This document shows positions 1 through 6,072 of a DNA stretch of 9,992 nt, in pieces; position 1 is the first letter of the stretch; each line of letters begins with the position of its first letter. The position numbers and the translations under genes were made by a program. The notes under the pieces were generated by a model that searched no databases, was not told where the DNA came from, and worked only from the letters and a program-made list of their open reading frames with translations. Source of the stretch: Alkalibaculum bacchi (GTDB lineage Bacteria; Bacillota; Clostridia; Eubacteriales; Alkalibacteraceae); the NCBI RefSeq assembly GCF_937875145.1, contig NZ_CALNCS010000135.1, positions 1 through 9,992 on the forward strand, read 5' to 3'.

Positions 1-50
1 ATGACCCCCTGCTTGTAAGGCAGGTGCTCTCCCAGCTGAGCTATGCGACC
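1..50 (-). tRNA. tRNA-Val (anticodon TAC), 3' part cut off by the window edge
   Basis: Read on the minus strand from position 50, the sequence folds as the first part of a tRNA. The acceptor 5' strand is GGTCGCA, then TA, a D stem GCTC/GAGC with an AGCTGGGA loop, and an anticodon stem CCTGC/GCAGG closing the loop CTTACAA. The anticodon is TAC at 17-15, so it decodes valine codons. The variable region begins at 7-1; the T arm and acceptor 3' strand lie beyond the window. It has its own promoter 33 bp upstream of its 5' end and may head a tRNA cluster to the left, which cannot be seen here. Confidence 0.93.
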
Positions 51-82
51 ATATTATTTGTCTTTTTTTGAGGACATGTACT

Positions 83-111
83 AGTATAACTTAGGACTAA
101 AACAAAGTCAA
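83..111 (-). promoter_or_regulatory. Promoter of the tRNA-Val transcript
   Basis: On the minus strand a -35 hexamer TTGACT (111-106) is followed by a 17-bp spacer and a -10 hexamer TATACT (88-83). Transcription would start near 76, about 25 nt before the tRNA 5' end. Spacing and match to the vegetative sigma consensus are very good for a stable-RNA gene. It lies between birA and the tRNA, so the tRNA need not depend on read-through from birA. Confidence 0.8.
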
Positions 112-219
112 TGTTTTTTAAAAAATTATTTAAATCTTTTTTCTTCTATTTTAATCGTGCTTTTTGCTTCTTAGAAAGCCCAATTTTTGAGCTCTCATCA
201 TAAAAAGAATTCAATCTCA

Positions 220-1203
220 TTAAAAACTTGTAGATAAAGTTACTTCTCCAGATAGAAGATCTCGAATTTCTCCATTTTCTAATTCCACTTTTAAAGCTCC
301 GTTTTTTTCAATATCTAATACTCTTGCACGAATAGAATCATTATTATATATTTTAACCTCTACGTTTTTTCCTATCAAATAAGATTTCTTTCGATATTCA
401 TCAATTATACTTTCATAATTCTCATCATTTAGGAAATCATCGTAATACTGATCAAAAATATTTAGTATCTTTTGTACAACCTCTTTTCGTTTTTGTATTT
501 TTCCAGTTTCAATCTTTAAAGAACTTGCTTTTGCTGCTAACGATTCATCAAAATCTTCTATATCTAAATTAATATTGATACCTATTCCAATAACTACATA
601 ATTAATCTTATCTACTTCTCCGCTAATCTCCGTCAAAATACCACAGATTTTTTTTTGGTTTATTAATATATCATTAGGCCATTTTATTTCCACTTTTTTT
701 TGAATATAGTCTTCTAAGGCTGAGCATACGGCAAGAGCAGTAATAATCGTAAGTCGGGTTATTTTTTCAAAGGATATTTGAGGCTTTAATAAAATTGATA
801 AATAAGCCCCTTTTCTCATAGGAGAAACCCATTCCCTTGAGAACCTTCCTCTCCCTTTCTTTTGACTTTCTGCGATGATGATATCTCCATCTTCAAAAGG
901 CTTTTGCGCCACTATTTTTCCGTAATCATTAGTAGAATCAATTTCCTCAAAATAGTATATGTTTTTTCCTATCCTCTTCGTCCTCAATCCTTCTTGTATT
1001 TCATAAGAGTATAAATTATCAGGGCTTTCTACTAGTTTATATCCCAATTTTGTCTTTGACTGAATGATATAGCCTTCCTCTTGAAGCTGCTTAATTACTT
1101 TCCATACAGCGGTCCTAGACACACCAAATACAGTGCTTAAATATTCTCCAGATAAGTATTGTGTTTTATTTTCTTTTAAAAGTTTAAGGATTTTTTCCTT
1201 CAT
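220..1203 (-). CDS. birA: Bifunctional biotin protein ligase / biotin operon repressor BirA
   Basis: This cytoplasmic enzyme makes biotinyl-5'-AMP from biotin and ATP and attaches biotin to a lysine of carrier proteins such as the acetyl-CoA carboxylase subunit. The 327-residue product has the full bifunctional layout. A winged helix-turn-helix lies at about 5-60 (LSTVFGVSRTAVWKVIKQL around 22-40). The catalytic domain starts near 80 and carries the biotin/adenylate loop GRGRFSREW (117-125), KWPNDI (174-179) and GIGINI (206-211). A C-terminal SH3-like domain covers about 270-327. The DNA-binding part implies repression of biotin genes, but none lie in this window and no BirA-type operator was seen. 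The ATG at 1203 follows GGAGA (1213-1209) at a good distance. The gene is single, reads toward tRNA-Val and diverges from the T-box leader. No strong terminator was seen after its stop. Confidence 0.96.
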   Translation of the reverse strand: MKEKILKLLKENKTQYLSGEYLSTVFGVSRTAVWKVIKQLQEEGYIIQSKTKLGYKLVESPDNLYSYEIQEGLRTKRIGKNIYYFEEIDSTNDYGKIVAQKPFEDGDIIIAESQKKGRGRFSREWVSPMRKGAYLSILLKPQISFEKITRLTIITALAVCSALEDYIQKKVEIKWPNDILINQKKICGILTEISGEVDKINYVVIGIGININLDIEDFDESLAAKASSLKIETGKIQKRKEVVQKILNIFDQYYDDFLNDENYESIIDEYRKKSYLIGKNVEVKIYNNDSIRARVLDIEKNGALKVELENGEIRDLLSGEVTLSTSF

Positions 1204-1244
1204 ATGGATCTCCAGTCTATTATTGATAAGCGCATGAGACGCAG

Positions 1245-1262
1245 TAGTTCTAAGTTCTATGT
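1245..1262 (+). repeat. Short copy of the 7-bp tandem repeat (GTTCTAA, GTTCTAT)
   Basis: Two adjacent 7-bp units, GTTCTAA and GTTCTAT, followed by GTA, sit just upstream of birA. They match the units that make up the arms of the 3828-3978 inverted-repeat element and the fragment near 9840. The copy is short, so it is listed mainly because the same units recur at other intergenic places in this window. Confidence 0.5.
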
Positions 1263-1368
1263 ATGGACAGTAGTTGAAATTATTTCTAATCTTACAGAAC
1301 TCTTGTATTAGATCTCAACTATCAGTATGTTAGTAAAAAATAAATAATAATTATTTTTCATAAAATGA

Positions 1369-1397
1369 TTGACATTTTTGAACTTATAAAATAATAT
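1369..1397 (+). promoter_or_regulatory. Promoter of the T-box leader and the lyase gene
   Basis: A perfect -35 hexamer TTGACA (1369-1374), a 17-bp spacer and the -10 hexamer TAATAT (1392-1397) predict a start near 1404, about 20 nt before stem I of the first T-box. An AT-rich stretch (1331-1368) just upstream could act as an UP element. No comparable promoter is visible between the two T-boxes, so one long leader should pass through both. Confidence 0.8.
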
Positions 1398-1420
1398 ATA
1401 TTAAAATCCAAATAAATGCA

Positions 1421-1680
1421 ATGACTGAGAACAAGTAAGAATTTTATATCCTAACAGAAAGATGCCGGTTGATGCAAGGCATTCAGGTATGATTTTCCCA
1501 ATACATCTCAAGAGCAACCCTCTGAAAGTGCAATATGTAGGAGGCGTCCAATGAGCATCGGTTATATGCTTAAGTATGTAAATACTTGCTGAGGTTTCTA
1601 TTGTGAGATAGAAACGAACATTGGTGGTAACGCGGTTAATCCCCGTCCTTTGAATATAATTTAAAGGGCGGTTTTTTTTC
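1421..1680 (+). promoter_or_regulatory. T-box riboswitch 1 (predicted tRNA-Tyr sensor)
   Basis: This leader RNA element binds uncharged tRNA and chooses between a terminator and an antiterminator. Stem I has a basal helix TGAGA/TCTCA (1426-1430 with 1506-1510), AGTA on the 5' side (1434-1437), and the distal helix ATGCC/GGCAT around a GGTTGATGCAA loop. The specifier reads TAC at 1502-1504, followed by A, so tyrosine. Stem III is GTTTCTAT/ATAGAAAC. The T-box core is TTGGTGGTAACGCGG (1621-1635); its TGGT (1625-1628) fits the A73 discriminator of tRNA-Tyr. The terminator is a 13-bp helix (1643-1655 with 1659-1671) plus eight T. Two departures from the usual core (TAAC instead of TACC, and TTGG instead of AGG before the bulge) may weaken antitermination. 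It is followed by a second T-box, not by a gene. Confidence 0.88.
1643..1679 (+). terminator. Intrinsic terminator of T-box 1
   Basis: CCGTCCTTTGAAT (1643-1655) pairs with ATTTAAAGGGCGG (1659-1671), with two G·T pairs and a three-base ATA loop, followed by eight T residues. The 5' arm also supplies CCGT, which would pair with GCGG of the T-box core in the alternative antiterminator. Confidence 0.88.
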
Positions 1681-1697
1681 GCGAACTAACGAGCAAA

Positions 1698-1849
1698 GCG
1701 AAAGCGTAGCTTTCGCAGTAGATGTGTAATGTAACTGACAATCAGCTTGCTGAATTAGCTGTGAAATTACATATCTACGAAATGAAAGCTATGCTTTCAT
1801 TTTGCGAGTGGCGCGACGGAGGAATTGGTGAAGCCAATTCCGGAGGGCT
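1698..1849. repeat. Mosaic of palindromes inserted between the two T-boxes
   Basis: Four hairpins follow one another. GCGAAAGC/GCTTTCGC has a 3-nt loop (1698-1716). GTAGATGTGTAAT pairs with ATTACATATCTAC with one mismatch (1718-1730, 1766-1778). AATGAAAGC/GCTTTCATT has a 3-nt loop (1781-1801). GGAATTGG/CCAATTCC has a 5-nt loop (1821-1841). Between the last two lies the GC-rich stretch GCGAGTGGCGCGACGGA, unlike the AT-rich surroundings. The build is that of a dispersed extragenic palindromic repeat. Reading frames through it look like artefacts. A decayed piece with GAAAGCG and CCAATTCC follows the second T-box (2249-2270). Confidence 0.65.
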
Positions 1850-1888
1850 ACTATTTATAATATCAACCAAACCTTTAAAATTTTCCAT
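1775..1888 (-). pseudogene. 37-codon frame with a perfect RBS, likely the stub of a gene interrupted by the palindromic repeat
   Basis: On the minus strand AAGGAGG (with GGAGG at 1901-1897) stands 8 nt before an ATG at 1888. The frame begins MENFKGLVDIINS and then runs into the palindromic repeat, giving a Pro/Ser-rich tail that stops at 1775. The first 12 or 13 codons look like a normal low-GC gene start; the rest is translated repeat. I read it as the 5' remnant of a gene truncated by insertion or rearrangement, whose identity cannot be told from so few residues. A real short peptide gene is possible, and so is chance. No clear promoter was found for it. Confidence 0.35.
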
Positions 1889-1896
1889 TATAAAAG

Positions 1897-1920
1897 CCTC
1901 CTTAAAGGGCGGGTTTTTTT
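1897..1920 (+). terminator. Relic of a T-box-type terminator (weak)
   Basis: CCTCCTTAAAGGGCGGG followed by seven T resembles the two T-box terminators with the central part of the hairpin removed: the TTAAAGGGCGG tail and T run match T-box 1 almost exactly. The remaining helix is weak (two plus two pairs around a mismatch). It could be the trace of a third T-box copy or of a recombination event. The same bases hold the ribosome binding site of the minus-strand 37-codon frame. Confidence 0.35.
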
Positions 1921-1971
1921 ACGTAGTGGAATAGATTTCCCAAACGAACCAAACTAAATAAAACAAAAGTA

Positions 1972-2231
1972 ATGATTGAGAACAAGTAAGCATTTCAGAA
2001 CACTAACAGAAAGGTGCCGGTTGATGCAAGGCACTAAGGTATGATTGCTGAATACATCTCATAAACTGCCCTCTGAACCATACTCTAGTAGGAGGAGCCC
2101 GGTGAGCATCCGTTATATGCTTAAGTATGCAAATACTTATTGAGGTTTCTATTGCGAGATAGAAACAAACTTAGGTGGTACCACGGAAACCCCGTCCTTT
2201 GAATATAATTTGAAGGGCGGGGATTTTTTTC
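1972..2231 (+). promoter_or_regulatory. T-box riboswitch 2 (predicted tRNA-Tyr sensor)
   Basis: This is a second complete T-box, arranged like the first. Basal helix TGAGA/TCTCA (1977-1981 with 2057-2061); AGTA at 1985-1988 faces GAA at 2050-2052, the usual loop-E pair of the specifier loop, followed by the specifier TAC (2053-2055) and A: tyrosine. The distal helix is GTGCC/GGCAC, a compensatory change from ATGCC/GGCAT of T-box 1, which supports both structures. The core TTAGGTGGTACCACGG (2171-2186) is closer to consensus than in T-box 1. Its TGGT (2176-2179) fits A73, and ACGG can pair with CCGT (2192-2195) in the antiterminator. Uncharged tRNA-Tyr is predicted to allow transcription into the lyase gene. 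Confidence 0.92.
2190..2230 (+). terminator. Intrinsic terminator of T-box 2
   Basis: A 15-bp helix (2190-2204 with 2208-2222), GC-rich at its base (CCCCGTCC/GGGCGGGG) and closed by a three-base ATA loop, is followed by A and seven T. It is the stronger of the two leader terminators and the last barrier before the lyase gene, whose start lies 129 nt downstream. Confidence 0.92.
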
Positions 2232-2313
2232 GTGAAATGATGAGCCGATCGAAAGCGCAAAGCCAATTCCTTAGAGCCAGAACAACAATCGATCAATACG
2301 TAACGACTTACTA

Positions 2314-2333
2314 AATTCAGAATATTCTAAATT
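2314..2333. repeat. Small palindrome just upstream of the lyase RBS
   Basis: AGAATATTCT (2319-2328) is a perfect 10-bp palindrome, extended by AATT on both sides with one mismatched pair. It lies between the second terminator and the AGGAGG at 2347. It could be an operator or a chance AT-rich palindrome; nothing else supports a function. Confidence 0.25.
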
Positions 2334-2359
2334 ATCAAACAATTATAGGAGGATATACT

Positions 2360-3808
2360 ATGTCAAATATTAAATTTTTTAGTGGAGAACAAATTCCGTT
2401 GGAGATGCACAAAGTCCGTATCGTACAAAAATTAAACTTACAACCTGTTGAAAAAAGGCTAAAAGCAATCACTGAAGCTGGCAATAATACTTTTCTTTTA
2501 AAGAACCGAGATGTCTTTATGGATATGCTCACGGATAGTGGCGTAAATGCTATGAGTGATCGTCAAGTAGGTGCTATGATGGTTGCAGATGACAGCTACG
2601 CTGGAAGTGAAACATTTTTTCGATTAAAAGAAAAAATCACAGATATCTTTGGTTTTGAACACTTCTTACCAGCCCATCAGGGGAGGGCTTGCGAAAATAT
2701 CATTGCCCAAACCTTAGTAAAGCCTGGAAGCATTATACCTATGAACTATCACTTTACTACTACAAAGGCTCATTTTGTTTTAAATGGGGGAACTGTAGAA
2801 GAACTCATTATAGACGAGGGATTAGAAGTAATTTCCAATTACCCCTTTAAAGGAAATATATGTGCTGATAAACTCAGACATTGCATTGACAAACACGGTG
2901 CAGAAAATATTCCCTTCGTACGTATGGAAGCAGGTACTAATTTAATTGGTGGCCAGCCTTTTTCATTAGAAAACTTAGAAGAAGTTCAAAAGCTTTGCAA
3001 GGAAAACAAAATACTATTAGTTTTAGATGCTAGCTTATTAGCGGATAATCTTCACTTTATAAAGGTAAGAGAAGAACAATGTAGAGAATTGTCTATTAGA
3101 GAAATTACAAAACGCATCTCCGATCTCTGTGACATTATTTATTTTTCAGGCAGAAAGCTAGGCTGTGCTAGGGGTGGTGGAATCTGTATAAGAGATGAGA
3201 AGATTTTTGCTCAAATGAAGGAATTCGTAACTTTATATGAAGGATTTTTAACTTATGGTGGAATGTCTGTAAGAGAAATAGAAGCTATGACCATTGGCTT
3301 AGAGGAAACAATGGATGAGGAAGTCATTAATCAAGGTCCTGAATTTATCGCATTTATGGCAGAAGAATTACAAAGAGGTGGCGTTCCCGTCATCACCCCT
3401 CCAGGTGGCCTTGGATGCCATATTAACGCTATGAAATTCGTCAACCATATTCCTCAAGAACAATACCCAGCCGGAGCATTAGCCGCAGCAATCTATATTA
3501 CTGGTGGCATAAGAGGAATGGAACGTGGAACATTATCTGAGGAAAGAAATCCAGATGGCAGTGAACACCTTGCAGATATGGAACTAGTCCGTTTAGCCTT
3601 GCCTCGTAGAGTATTCACTTTATCCCAAGTGAAATACACAGCGGATAGGATTATTTGGCTATACAAAAACAGGCATTTAATAGAAGGCTTGACTTTTGTC
3701 GAGGAGCCTAGAATACTACGCTTTTTTACTGGTAAATTAAAACCTGTATCAAACTGGCAAGAAAAATTAGTCTCAGCATTCCGAGATGATTTTGGTGATA
3801 GCCTGTAG
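2360..3808 (+). CDS. Tyrosine phenol-lyase-like PLP enzyme (tryptophanase/TPL family, beta-eliminating lyase)
   Basis: This PLP enzyme of the tryptophanase / tyrosine phenol-lyase (TPL) family would, in TPL, split tyrosine to phenol, pyruvate and ammonia, reversibly. The 482 residues match TPL end to end (TPL is about 456), with ~20 extra C-terminal residues. Against Citrobacter TPL as I recall it, conserved residues are Tyr80 (Y71), HQGR Arg109 (R100), Phe132-Thr133 (F123-T124), Asn194 (N185), Asp223 (D214), PLP Lys266 in SGRK (K257), MERG Arg389 (R381), Arg411 (R404) and Phe455-Phe456 (F448-F449). T124 and R381 are TPL, not tryptophanase, features. Odd points: the PLP-contacting Arg of DATR is Leu226 (DASL), the residue after the lysine is Leu instead of Asp, and Arg271 stands where TPL has the cation-site Asn262. 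AGGAGG at 2347-2352 fixes the start. Expression is predicted to depend on two tyrosine T-boxes. Automated annotation would probably say tryptophanase; the true substrate is unknown. Confidence 0.85.
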   Translation: MSNIKFFSGEQIPLEMHKVRIVQKLNLQPVEKRLKAITEAGNNTFLLKNRDVFMDMLTDSGVNAMSDRQVGAMMVADDSYAGSETFFRLKEKITDIFGFEHFLPAHQGRACENIIAQTLVKPGSIIPMNYHFTTTKAHFVLNGGTVEELIIDEGLEVISNYPFKGNICADKLRHCIDKHGAENIPFVRMEAGTNLIGGQPFSLENLEEVQKLCKENKILLVLDASLLADNLHFIKVREEQCRELSIREITKRISDLCDIIYFSGRKLGCARGGGICIRDEKIFAQMKEFVTLYEGFLTYGGMSVREIEAMTIGLEETMDEEVINQGPEFIAFMAEELQRGGVPVITPPGGLGCHINAMKFVNHIPQEQYPAGALAAAIYITGGIRGMERGTLSEERNPDGSEHLADMELVRLALPRRVFTLSQVKYTADRIIWLYKNRHLIEGLTFVEEPRILRFFTGKLKPVSNWQEKLVSAFRDDFGDSL

Positions 3809-3828
3809 AAAGCGCCTTCGGCGCTTTC
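3808..3828. repeat. Perfect 9-bp hairpin at the end of the lyase gene
   Basis: GAAAGCGCC (3808-3816) pairs with GGCGCTTTC (3820-3828) across a TTC loop; the first base is the last base of the stop codon. It is strong enough to pause transcription or protect the 3' end, but no T run follows, so it is not a standard intrinsic terminator. GAAAGCG also occurs in the palindromes at 1698-1716 and 2249-2257, so it may be a piece of the same repeat family. Confidence 0.55.
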
Positions 3829-3978
3829 GTTCTAAGTTCTACGTTGTAAGTTCTAAGTAAAACCCTTTAGTAGCAAACAATAGTTTAACCATATTTAACT
3901 ATTGTTCAACAATCGTTAAACTACTGTTAAAGTCTTAATGGAGTTTTGCTTACAACGTAGAACTTAGAACTTACAACG
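3828..3978. repeat. ~150-bp inverted-repeat element with arms of tandem 7-bp units
   Basis: The outer 36-bp arms (3828-3863 and 3943-3978) are inverted copies with about six mismatches. Each is built of 7-bp units: left GTTCTAA, GTTCTAC, GTTGTAA, GTTCTAA, then GTAAAAC; right, read in reverse, GTTGTAA, GTTCTAA, GTTCTAC, GTTGTAA, then GCAAAAC. The interior holds four versions of AACAATAGTTTAAC in alternating orientation (3876-3889, 3894-3906, 3908-3921, 3915-3928). The unit fills the gap between the two convergent genes and codes for nothing. It looks like a MITE-like or other dispersed palindromic element and could fold on either RNA strand. No clear target-site duplication was seen. Confidence 0.7.
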
Positions 3979-3983
3979 AATGG

Positions 3984-6032
3984 CTACCGCTGGTATCCAT
4001 TCTGTCTTACCGGCAACCGTATAAACACACTTGTCCCCTCTCCAAATACAGACTCAATCCATATACTTCCCTTATGTTTTTCTACAATCTCTTTAGCAAT
4101 GAATAAACCTAGGCCTGTAGAGTCTTCACTGTATTCAGTTTTCTTAGATTTATAATATCTATTAAAAACAATAGGGAGCTCTTCTTCTTTAATCCCTATT
4201 CCGTTATCTCTCACTTCAAATACAATATCCTTTTTACTGTATTCAACAATAAGAACCTTCACCTTACCACCACTTGGTGTATACTTTATACTATTAATAA
4301 CTACATTTTGTATGACCTGTTGTAATCTATTCCGATCCCCTTCAATTATAAACTCTTCTAATTCTAGAGACACTTCCAATTGAATATCTTTTATATTTGC
4401 CTCTAGATTCATATCTGTCACAACCTGTTTTATCAGTTGAATAAGATTTAGCTTTTCAAAATTAAATATAATTTTGTTTGTCTCTAATCTTGAAATCAAA
4501 AACAAATCTCCTATTAGCCTATTTAAATACTGAGTTTTAACCTGTACTCTCTTTAAGTAACGATCTATATCTTCTTTTTCTGTGACGACTCCATTTACAA
4601 TGGCATCAATATAACCTTGTACGATAAAAAGAGGACTTCGAAGATCATGTGATATATTCAATACAAAATTCTGCTTGTCTTTTTCGATCTTCATATTTTC
4701 TTCATAAGACTGTTTTAATTCACTGGTCTTATCTTCTACGATTTTTCCTAGATTTTGATTCATAAATTCCAATTGGTAAGCGAAGCGATCTGCATCATCA
4801 AATTTTTGAGCAAATTTTTGAGCTACAATAAATGCACAGATCACCATAAATATATGACCGTACTGAGATGTACTAATCCATACATTCACGATACCTACTG
4901 GCATGAAGCCTTGATTATGTAATAAATCAAAAATATAACTAACTGTAAAACTAAATCCTCCAATAAGCATGATTAGGCTTGTCTTTTTAATTAAATATGC
5001 TCTAAGTATCGTAATAAAATTGACGAAAACCAGGACACGTCCCATCCAAATATGCAAAAAATTTGCTACAGTAATCCAACGTTCAAAGGGATGTATAGTC
5101 GTTATACTAGCAATGATTAGCACACTGGACAAGAACCATTTGTGCTTTTTATCCATTGGAACCTCAAAGTGAAGTAGATGATATATAATATTAATCATAA
5201 CTAAGTTAAAAATGAGAAAAAAACGAATTAATTCCCTCCAGTATTCTGATTTTAATGGAATAGACTTAAAAAGGAACAGAAGGTTTGAGTCTAAAAGGAT
5301 TGTAATGATACTTCCAAAACTCAATAAACCTAAAAATAATAAGTATTTCTCACTGGTCTTTTGTTTATATAATGAAAAACTATATATCATAATGATAAAG
5401 TAAATACCGATTGCAAAACTATTCACGATTAAATTGATGTATTCAAGGCCTGTAATTACAGCACATGGGCCAATAAAAATTCGCCAAGGAAATTCTCGGT
5501 AATTAATGCGATTTTTTGCCTGCATGACAATATCTAATTCATAACCTTCCTCACTTGCAATATAATCCGCTTCATCTAATCGTACTACGTGCATTCTATG
5601 GATCTCTTGTATTCCTCCAGGAAATCTATAATTTACGAACTCTTTCCCATTTATCCAAATTCGAAAGGCTTGCATGTCCGATAATAAAAGAGATAATAAT
5701 CTTTTCTCATCTGTCATTATCCTTAAATGATATGTTCTTTCATTTTTTGACCGATCTAGGCTACCTCTTACTTTCGTTAAGTACTTTGATTGTTCAATAT
5801 TCTCTTCTAATTGATTTGGATTGAGCAAAAGCCCATCGTATACTTCCCATTCTCCACTAAGAGAGTACTTTACATAACCGTCCCAGCTGACGTCTCTAGC
5901 GTCAAGTACGCCTTCTTTTGCGTATAGACGAAATGCATCTGTATTATAATTTCCTATATAAATTAATAATTGTACGGACAAACACACACAGATTATTGCA
6001 CCTATTAATCGTTTTTTAGAAATTTTTATCAT
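3984..6032 (-). CDS. Membrane sensor histidine kinase with an extracellular domain and seven-helix region (7TMR-DISM-like)
   Basis: This kinase half of a two-component system has 682 residues. A signal-anchor helix lies at about 8-26. An extracellular domain (~30-190) includes the SLSGEWEVYDGLL stretch seen in sensors with galactose-binding-like input domains. About seven membrane helices lie between 196 and 405, with a short coiled linker at 410-455. HisKA has His462 in NISHDLRSP; the HATPase has N580 (NSIKYTP), DNGIGI (609-614) and STGLGL (638-643). All catalytic motifs are intact. I start at the ATG at 6032 because AGAAGGA stands 8 nt before it; an upstream ATG at 6185 would add 51 residues overlapping the divergent regulator gene and lacks support. 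The kinase faces the regulator gene across a 57-bp gap, so the two are probably partners. The signal sensed is unknown. Confidence 0.88.
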   Translation of the reverse strand: MIKISKKRLIGAIICVCLSVQLLIYIGNYNTDAFRLYAKEGVLDARDVSWDGYVKYSLSGEWEVYDGLLLNPNQLEENIEQSKYLTKVRGSLDRSKNERTYHLRIMTDEKRLLSLLLSDMQAFRIWINGKEFVNYRFPGGIQEIHRMHVVRLDEADYIASEEGYELDIVMQAKNRINYREFPWRIFIGPCAVITGLEYINLIVNSFAIGIYFIIMIYSFSLYKQKTSEKYLLFLGLLSFGSIITILLDSNLLFLFKSIPLKSEYWRELIRFFLIFNLVMINIIYHLLHFEVPMDKKHKWFLSSVLIIASITTIHPFERWITVANFLHIWMGRVLVFVNFITILRAYLIKKTSLIMLIGGFSFTVSYIFDLLHNQGFMPVGIVNVWISTSQYGHIFMVICAFIVAQKFAQKFDDADRFAYQLEFMNQNLGKIVEDKTSELKQSYEENMKIEKDKQNFVLNISHDLRSPLFIVQGYIDAIVNGVVTEKEDIDRYLKRVQVKTQYLNRLIGDLFLISRLETNKIIFNFEKLNLIQLIKQVVTDMNLEANIKDIQLEVSLELEEFIIEGDRNRLQQVIQNVVINSIKYTPSGGKVKVLIVEYSKKDIVFEVRDNGIGIKEEELPIVFNRYYKSKKTEYSEDSTGLGLFIAKEIVEKHKGSIWIESVFGEGTSVFIRLPVRQNGYQR

Positions 6033-6062
6033 GTCTTTTATCCTTCTATTTCCTTTTTTATT

Positions 6063-6072
6063 ATTGTATAAT
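6063..6072. promoter_or_regulatory. Overlapping -10-like sequences in the divergent kinase/regulator promoter region
   Basis: The gap 6033-6090 holds TATAAT (6067-6072) on the plus strand, placed 6 bp before the GGAGG of the regulator, and TACAAT on the minus strand (6068-6063) for the kinase. Neither has a convincing -35 hexamer at the right distance. Weak -35 boxes would suit activator-dependent or autoregulated promoters. If the plus-strand -10 is used, the regulator mRNA leader is only about 12 nt. Confidence 0.4.

Noticed and set aside
1204..1368. BirA operator near birA
   Set aside because: No TTGTAAAC-type dyad with the usual spacing was found; the AT palindrome around 1342-1356 is imperfect and of low complexity.
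1722..1934. A 70-codon open frame on the plus strand between the T-boxes
   Set aside because: It runs through the palindromic hairpins and the terminator relic, has no ribosome binding site and shows no protein-like composition.
2335..2532. Minus-strand open frame over the start of the lyase gene
   Set aside because: It covers the lyase RBS and first codons in antisense; no ribosome binding site or recognisable protein.
2360..3808. Plain tryptophanase (TnaA)
   Set aside because: The MERG arginine and the FTTT threonine are TPL-type, and the leader is tyrosine-specific rather than tryptophan-specific; no TnaC-like leader peptide or tryptophan codon run was seen.
3828..3978. CRISPR-like array
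   Set aside because: The units are 7 bp without spacers and lie in inverted arms; no cas genes are present.
4969..5824. Plus-strand open frames inside the kinase gene (4969-5172, 5212-5403, 5555-5824)
   Set aside because: They are antisense shadows of a gene with clear family motifs and have no convincing starts of their own.
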